Positions 59,415 through 64,000 of a DNA stretch of 64,000 bases are shown piece by piece. Numbering within the stretch: position 1 is the stretch's first letter; the number at the start of each line of letters is the position of its first letter. The position numbers and the translations under genes were made by a program. The notes beneath the pieces are model-generated. The model searched no databases and had not been told where the DNA came from. It worked only from the letters and a program-made list of their open reading frames with translations. The DNA comes from Streptomyces sp. NBC_01237 (GTDB taxonomy: Bacteria; Actinomycetota; Actinomycetes; Streptomycetales; Streptomycetaceae): assembly GCF_035917275.1 (NCBI RefSeq), contig NZ_CP108509.1, positions 124,001-188,000 on the forward strand, read 5' to 3'.

Positions 59415-60008
59415 ATGGGCTTCGCCCCCGCACTCGCCCGGCGCCCCGACACCCCTCTCGCGGACCTCGCCGAACGCATGCTGCAGGCCGCCGCGCCACC
59501 GGCGCTGGTGGCCCACTGCCACCGCACGTACGCCTACGCCGAAGCGATCCTCGACCACCGCGGTCTGTCACCGGACCGCGAGACACTCTTCCTCGGCGCC
59601 ACACTCCACGACCTGGGCCTCACCCCGACCTGGGAGGACCCCTCGACACCCTTCGAGGAACACGGTGCGGCAGTGGCCCACGAGGCGCTCGTCCGGCACG
59701 GTGCGCCCCCCGAACTCGCCGACCTGGTCCACGACGCAATCCGCCTGCATCTCGACCTCACCACAGGGGACGACCACCGCCCCGAAGTCGCCGGCATCCA
59801 CCTCGGCTCCGCCGCCGACGTCCTCGGCCTCCGCCTGGACGAGATCCCGGCGCCCACGATCGAACTCATCCTCAAGACCCACCCGGCGGAAGGACTCGCC
59901 CCCTTCCTGCACGACGCCTTCACCCGCGAAGCCCAGCACAAACCCCACTGCGCCACCGCCGTACTGATCCGCGACTTCCACCTCCTCGACACACTGCGCC
60001 ACGCCTGA
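59415..60008 (+). CDS. HD-domain hydrolase-like protein
   Basis: 197 residues. HCHRTYAYAEAILDHRG (34-50) and DRETLFLGATLHDLGLT with the HD pair at 65-66, then HGAAVAHEALVRHG and VHDAIRLHLD supply the histidines of an HD metal site, as in cyanamide hydratase-like or phosphohydrolase proteins. It begins just after the AraC frame and may be its target gene. Substrate unknown. Confidence 0.85.
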   Translation: MGFAPALARRPDTPLADLAERMLQAAAPPALVAHCHRTYAYAEAILDHRGLSPDRETLFLGATLHDLGLTPTWEDPSTPFEEHGAAVAHEALVRHGAPPELADLVHDAIRLHLDLTTGDDHRPEVAGIHLGSAADVLGLRLDEIPAPTIELILKTHPAEGLAPFLHDAFTREAQHKPHCATAVLIRDFHLLDTLRHA

Positions 60009-60216
60009 GCCGCCCTCGCACGCGGGCCAGGTACGAGGGGCAGGACAAGAAAGCGGAGCCGGCCGGGGGCGAGTGCGAGGCCGCGCCGGACGGGAAACCA
60101 ACCGCCGGCCCGGCCCTTTGAGGGGTGAATCCTGCTGCCGCCCCGTTCCGCCGGTGCACCGTGTGCCGTTGCCCGAGCAAGCCCGCACCCGGGCAGCACG
60201 CGTCCAGGAGACCCCT

Positions 60217-60474
60217 ATGGCCACCGTCCAAGCACTGCTCGGCAAGCTCACCGTCGTGGCCCTGACCACCACAGGCACCCTCGCCATCGGCGGCGGGGCC
60301 CACGCCGACGACTGCCGCACAAGCGCCACCTGCGGCTACACAGCCGACGCGGGAACCTACGCACCGGGCAGCGAGAACCCGTGCACGGACATCAAATGCA
60401 TCACCATCCCGAGCCTCACCGATGGCATCAAACAATCCGACCTCGTCGCCGGCGACTTCGTCAGCAACCCTTGA
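60217..60474 (+). CDS. Small exported cysteine-containing protein
   Basis: 85 residues from ATG 60217 with CAGGAG upstream. A signal peptide with GTLAIGGGAHADD ends near residue 31; the mature part of about 54 residues has four Cys (DDCRTSATCGYT, NPCTDIKCI) that could form two disulfides. No known family; the size and Cys pattern are like small secreted actinomycete peptides. Confidence 0.7.
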   Translation: MATVQALLGKLTVVALTTTGTLAIGGGAHADDCRTSATCGYTADAGTYAPGSENPCTDIKCITIPSLTDGIKQSDLVAGDFVSNP

Positions 60475-60608
60475 CCAACACCCCGATGCCCGCCGCAGCC
60501 ACGGCGGGCCGGCATCCCCCCTCCGTGGAGGTTCACCTGCCACGGCCCGAAGCAACAGGTAGAGCAGTGTCGCCACTGCGGTTCAACGAGGAGCGCGGGC
60601 CGACCGGG

Positions 60609-61082
60609 TCAGGAAAGCTCGTCTGCGAGCAGATCCATCAGCAGCCCGTCCTGCCAGGCCCCCGTCCGGTGGTCACGCCCGTACTCTCGCATGATGCCCA
60701 CGGACTTGAACCCGACCTTCCCGTAGCAGCGGATCGCCGCGGTATTGGCTGCGGCGGGATCGATGGTCAGTCGGTGATGGCCGCGTTCCTGCACCAGCCA
60801 CCTGGCCAGCGTACGCACCGTGTCGGAACCGAGCCCCTTCCCGTGGTACCTCGCGGTCAGGAAGACATCGATGCCGGCGTGACGGAACTCGGGATCGGAC
60901 TCTTCGTCGAACTGGACGGCACCGATGACCTCGCCCTCGAAAACGACAGCCAGCATGCCTTCGTAGGACGCCGGAGGCGACCACCACGCCGCGACTTCCG
61001 GCTCTCGTACGACTCTTGCGAGGATCTCGGAATCGCCATCGGTCGCTGGACGCAGCACGATCTTGTCCCCATGCAGTCTCAT
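60609..61082 (-). CDS. GNAT acetyltransferase (AAC(6')-like)
   Basis: 157 residues from ATG 61082 with GGAGGATGGGGG upstream. IVLRPATDGDSEILARVVRE, PEVAAWWSPP, then the acetyl-CoA loop region YHGKGLGSDTVRTLARWLVQ and TNTAAIRCYGKVGFKSVG-like ending (NTAAIRCYGKVGFKSVGIMR) match the GNAT_acetyltransf_8 branch that includes aminoglycoside 6'-N-acetyltransferases. Substrate cannot be fixed. It is convergent with the small exported gene. Confidence 0.85.
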   Translation of the reverse strand: MRLHGDKIVLRPATDGDSEILARVVREPEVAAWWSPPASYEGMLAVVFEGEVIGAVQFDEESDPEFRHAGIDVFLTARYHGKGLGSDTVRTLARWLVQERGHHRLTIDPAAANTAAIRCYGKVGFKSVGIMREYGRDHRTGAWQDGLLMDLLADELS

Positions 61083-61364
61083 GCCCCCATCCTCCCTGAG
61101 CAATGAGAGGTCGGTCTCAAGGGACAACTTCTACGTCCCTCTCAGCGGCATCGCCCCGTTCCATCAGCGCTTCTCCACCGACGCCCAATCCGCGGCACCA
61201 GCCGCCTCTGGCCCGCGAAAACCTGCAAGTCGTCGGCCGCAGAGACCGAGCACCAACTCGACGACCCCGAGGGCGTGCCGCACTCATCGCCAACCGAGAC
61301 GAACCTCACCTTGCTCGCCCCACTCAGCTCTGAGCATCCCTGGCCAACAGCCCACCCCGGAGAG

Positions 61365-62174
61365 TCAGTCCAGCAGGGCGGCCGTGAACATCTCGCGGCG
61401 CTCCGCCAGCCAGGTCCGCATGCGGTCCCAGCGTTCCCATCCACCGCGCTCGGCCAGTGCCTGGAGATAGACGGGGTCGCCGTCAGCCACCCGGCGGGCG
61501 ACGAAAGCCCGGCAGACGTCGGTGGCCTGCTCGATGACGCCGAACAGCTCGGCGCGGTCCTGCGGCGAAAGGCCGTAGCTGTCGGCAAGTATCCGCAGCC
61601 GCGCGGGCGCATCCAGCCCAGAGGGGTAGAAGGCGGCTGTGGATGCGGGATCGACCAGGGGCACCCAGTAGCGGGCGGTCATGGCGACGTCCCAGAGGGG
61701 ACGGCCAGGAGCTGCCAGGTCGAAATCGATCAGGGCGGCGGCACGGCCGTCGCGGAAGACGACGTTCTCCGGGCACACGTCGTTGTGGCACAGCATCGTG
61801 CCCCCCTCCGGGTCGGCCACGTCCCCTGGCCACCCGGCACGGGTGTCGACCTCGATGGCCGCGCTGGCTTCATGCAGGCGTCGCAGCAGGCTCCCCACCG
61901 ATTCCAGGGCGGCCTTCGTCATCGCCCAGTTCGCGAACGGCGGCAGAGCCACGTCTCCGGGGATGAAGGTGAGCTGTTCACGGCCGCCCCCGGTGAGACC
62001 GACAGGCGTCGGCGCTGCGTCGAAACCGCGCTCCTTCAGGGCAAGGAGGTACGCATGCAGGACGCGAATGTTGCGCGGCGCCGGGCGCTCCACCAGCGCA
62101 CCACGGCGGAAAACCGCCCCGGCGTTCGCCATGCCGCCGACCAGCGCCTCGCCCTCAGCCGTCACGACGATCAC
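61365..62174 (-). CDS. Phosphotransferase, APH/kinase fold
   Basis: About 269 residues from a GTG at 62174, or one at 62165; the longer frame upstream is unsupported. CHNDVCPENVVF is the catalytic loop (HxDxxxxN) and ALIDFDLAAPG the metal-binding DFD region, as in APH-fold kinases. LTFIPGDVALPP, then FANWAMTKAALESVGSLLRR lie before it. It should phosphorylate a small molecule. Intact, in contrast to the split phosphotransferase gene at the other end of the window. Confidence 0.85.
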   Translation of the reverse strand: MIVVTAEGEALVGGMANAGAVFRRGALVERPAPRNIRVLHAYLLALKERGFDAAPTPVGLTGGGREQLTFIPGDVALPPFANWAMTKAALESVGSLLRRLHEASAAIEVDTRAGWPGDVADPEGGTMLCHNDVCPENVVFRDGRAAALIDFDLAAPGRPLWDVAMTARYWVPLVDPASTAAFYPSGLDAPARLRILADSYGLSPQDRAELFGVIEQATDVCRAFVARRVADGDPVYLQALAERGGWERWDRMRTWLAERREMFTAALLD

Positions 62175-62487
62175 GCTACCGCCACATCGACCCCACGCGG
62201 ACCAGGCCCCCGAAACTCCGGCACGAACAAGCACCCGAGGCCGACACAGACCAGGGTCGCCCAAGCCATGCCAAGAGACACAACCCAGGAGACTCCGGAA
62301 CGGTATTGCCTGTTCTTGGCGTGGATGGGGAGACGCCGTCGGATCGCTCCGCCGAGTGGCACCGGGCCCGGTGGCCCGGTGTCTTCCCGTTTCGCTGTCT
62401 TCTGCTCCCGCCCCCGAGGGGCCGGGAGTCTGACGGAGACTCCACGGGCGTTTCGCGTCTCCTCCTACCGGGGGCGACGGGTGGAAC

Positions 62488-62580
62488 AGGTACTGCGACC
62501 GAATGCTCGGCGATGTTCCGGGCGGCATTGAGGTCCCGGTCCATGGACAGACCGCACGAGGTGCAGTGAACAGCCTGTCG
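62488..62580 (-). pseudogene. TnpB (IS200/IS605) C-terminal remnant
   Basis: On the minus strand VHCTSCGLSMDRDLNAARNI matches the end of TnpB/IS605 OrfB: the second CxxC of the zinc finger followed by the conserved catalytic-Asp motif DxNAAxN. Nothing of the rest is left in frame, so it is a scrap of about 30 codons. Confidence 0.75.
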
Positions 62581-62795
62581 GCGAGGATCTGGCCTGTGTT
62601 TCGCCGGCCGCAGGCCGAGGATGCCTTGCTGGAGGACCGCCAGCGGTCAAGAGCCGCGAGAGCGGAGCCGTACCAGGAAACCCTGTACCCGAGCTGCCGG
62701 CGCAGCTCGCCGGGACGGAGTCGAGGATGGATGGTGCGGTTGAGACCGGCCTTCCGCCGTACTTGTCCTCCGGCGGCGGTGACGGTGCGAGCGGC

Positions 62796-62944
62796 CTCGT
62801 TCCCCTCACCCTGGCAGAAATCCTACGGCTCCTGGACCTTGCCCATCCCCCGCTGCCCGGCACCAGTCAGTCACCCGCGCGCCGACTCCGCTGGTCCCAC
62901 TGGCGCCGACGCCACCAGACCATCGCCCGCCACGGCCACGGCCA
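62796..62944 (+). pseudogene. IS701-type transposase C-terminal remnant
   Basis: LTLAEILRLLDLAHPPLPG followed by RRLRWSHWRRRHQTIARHGH matches the C-terminal end of IS701-like transposases of Streptomyces, where a WSxWRRRHQ motif closes the protein. Only this end survives. 62945-63283 holds nothing recognisable. Confidence 0.65.
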
Positions 62945-63283
62945 GCACCGCACCGACCTCGATCGGGTGGGTCACGAACACCACCCTGACGGAGTGACAA
63001 GTCGACAGTCTCTCTCATTTGTCCTGGTCACCGACTTGGGCGTGCAGATTGAGCGTTTTCCAACCTGCTTGCGTGCGGCGCGGGTTGGCCGGCTGCACGG
63101 AACGGAAGAGCTCCTGGCAGACGGGATGTCGACCAAGATCGCCCGTGCCGCCCGGAGCCGCGTGTGCTTGTCTACGTCTTTCATGTGACCGTGTGGGAAG
63201 TCGCCGATCAGATGCTTCTGCCGTCAAGGCGACCCAGTACGCCCTGACGCCGGACCACGCAGACATCCCCCGGGTCGGCAGCG

Positions 63284-63799
63284 TTATCCCACGACCGACC
63301 GTTTCCGTACCGCACGCCGGATGTCACGGATGACTTCGCGGCCGAGCCGGAGTATCAGAAGCGGCATGAGGATCACGAGCGCGAGCCCGGCCACGGTCAG
63401 CAGGCCGTACCCCACCCTGTCGCTCGTCACGGAGTGAGTGGTTGCCGTCTCAGGACGCCCCGGCTCGTAGCGGACGTGGATCGTGTCGCCGACGTCCGCA
63501 CCGCCGGCCTCCCAAAACTGGTAGGATAGTCCGGTGGCCGTGGTGAAACGGACTTCGATCCGCTTGCTGTGGCTGCCCTGGGGCCCAGTCACCTCGTCCT
63601 CCGCCAGGACGACTCCGTCGACGGACCGTTCATGCGCGACGCCGGCGGAGGCGCCGTTCAGCCCGTCCAGTCCTGTCCGGACGAACCCGTACCCGAGGAC
63701 GACGAACAACGCCGCCAAAGCCGTCAGGGCCACCCCGCCCACAGCTTTCCCGGCGACGCGTGCCCACCCTGCGAACCGGTACGGCCGCCGTGAGCTCAC
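63284..63799 (-). CDS. DUF3592-like membrane protein
   Basis: 171 residues from a GTG at 63799 with GGGAGACG upstream. Two membrane spans (VALTALAALFVVLGYGFVR near 20-38 and GLLTVAGLALVILMPLLIL near 135-153) flank an extracytoplasmic domain with KRIEVRFTTATGLSYQF and VGDTIHVRYEPGRPE, the strand pattern of DUF3592. Function unknown. The 63800-64000 end of the window shows no further gene I can support. Confidence 0.8.
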   Translation of the reverse strand: MSSRRPYRFAGWARVAGKAVGGVALTALAALFVVLGYGFVRTGLDGLNGASAGVAHERSVDGVVLAEDEVTGPQGSHSKRIEVRFTTATGLSYQFWEAGGADVGDTIHVRYEPGRPETATTHSVTSDRVGYGLLTVAGLALVILMPLLILRLGREVIRDIRRAVRKRSVVG

Positions 63800-64000
63800 C
63801 GTCTCCCACCCGTCCCCTGAGCCACGGCCCCTCCCGTCGGACCTCGCACCGGGCGGCCTCCGCCGCGTGCTCCTCCAACAGGTTCTCCCCGTCACGCGGA
63901 GGTCTATCCGGAAAATTCTGCGTTCCCTACGCCCGGCAGTCTCACGTGACTCTGTCCCCCTCGTCCGCGGATCGGAGAGCGTCAGGTGAGACAGCCTCAA

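Overview
The window is high-GC, codon-biased DNA of the kind found in Streptomyces or a close actinomycete. Supporting signs are DUF397/Scr1-type regulator pairs, DUF5999, DUF6415-type and graspetide genes, many GTG starts with GGAG-type ribosome sites, and 4-nt ATGA/GTGA gene overlaps. It reads as an accessory, recombination-worn region: short operons are separated by remnants of at least five transposase families and by many broken genes. I see no rRNA, tRNA or CRISPR array.

Layout. 1-11277: a phosphotransferase-type gene is split in two by a 10.7-kb element (231-10918). The element has a Tn554-like recombinase trio (9881-10837, 7743-9884, 7309-7746), matching ends, and a cargo of seven co-directional genes (three SDRs, MFS, lipoprotein, cupin, zinc alcohol dehydrogenase) with a divergent MmyB-like regulator. 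11274-14604: a GNAT-Nudix fusion, a truncated VanX-like gene, HIT, Nudix and a membrane-anchored Mrr-like nuclease. 15474-26192: the most interesting block, an XRE/TPR regulator facing an operon for a 7-deazapurine (tandem QueD, QueE, FolE, a DpdA/TGT-like protein, a phosphorylase, a dTMP-kinase-like protein, DUF2797, a methyltransferase, two Nudix proteins and a CYTH-like protein). It has no QueC or QueF, so the pathway as drawn stops at 7-carboxy-7-deazaguanine or uses that acid directly. 26471-29496: a J-domain scrap, a decayed cas6e, a zinc-ribbon/Vsr-like nuclease, an IS5-type scrap and an Imm35-like gene. 29613-35980: a Scr1/DUF397 pair facing an operon that ends in a graspetide precursor and its ATP-grasp ligase, followed by Nudix-like and HAD genes.

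36221-45342: small regulators, an internally deleted gpsA, secreted proteins including a metalloprotease, and unrecognised genes, with a perfect 19-bp palindrome at 43206. 45375-53436: an IS110 remnant, CsbD, a small gene holding a heptanucleotide repeat, a decayed KAS III-like gene, a TetR remnant, a divergent SDR/TetR pair with two palindromic operators, a ligase remnant and a lower-GC lipoprotein. 53820-64000: an epoxide-hydrolase-like gene divergent from a WYL regulator, YdeI-like, helicase and TPR genes, a frameshifted GlxA-type regulator, an HD-domain protein, a small exported protein, GNAT, a kinase-like phosphotransferase, TnpB and IS701 remnants, and a DUF3592-like membrane protein.

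How it works together. Three self-contained systems stand out: the mobile element with a redox/export cargo under its own regulator; the deazapurine operon under a GTAC-palindrome-linked regulator; and the graspetide operon under a Scr1-type regulator. All functions were read from motifs by eye; no database search was possible.
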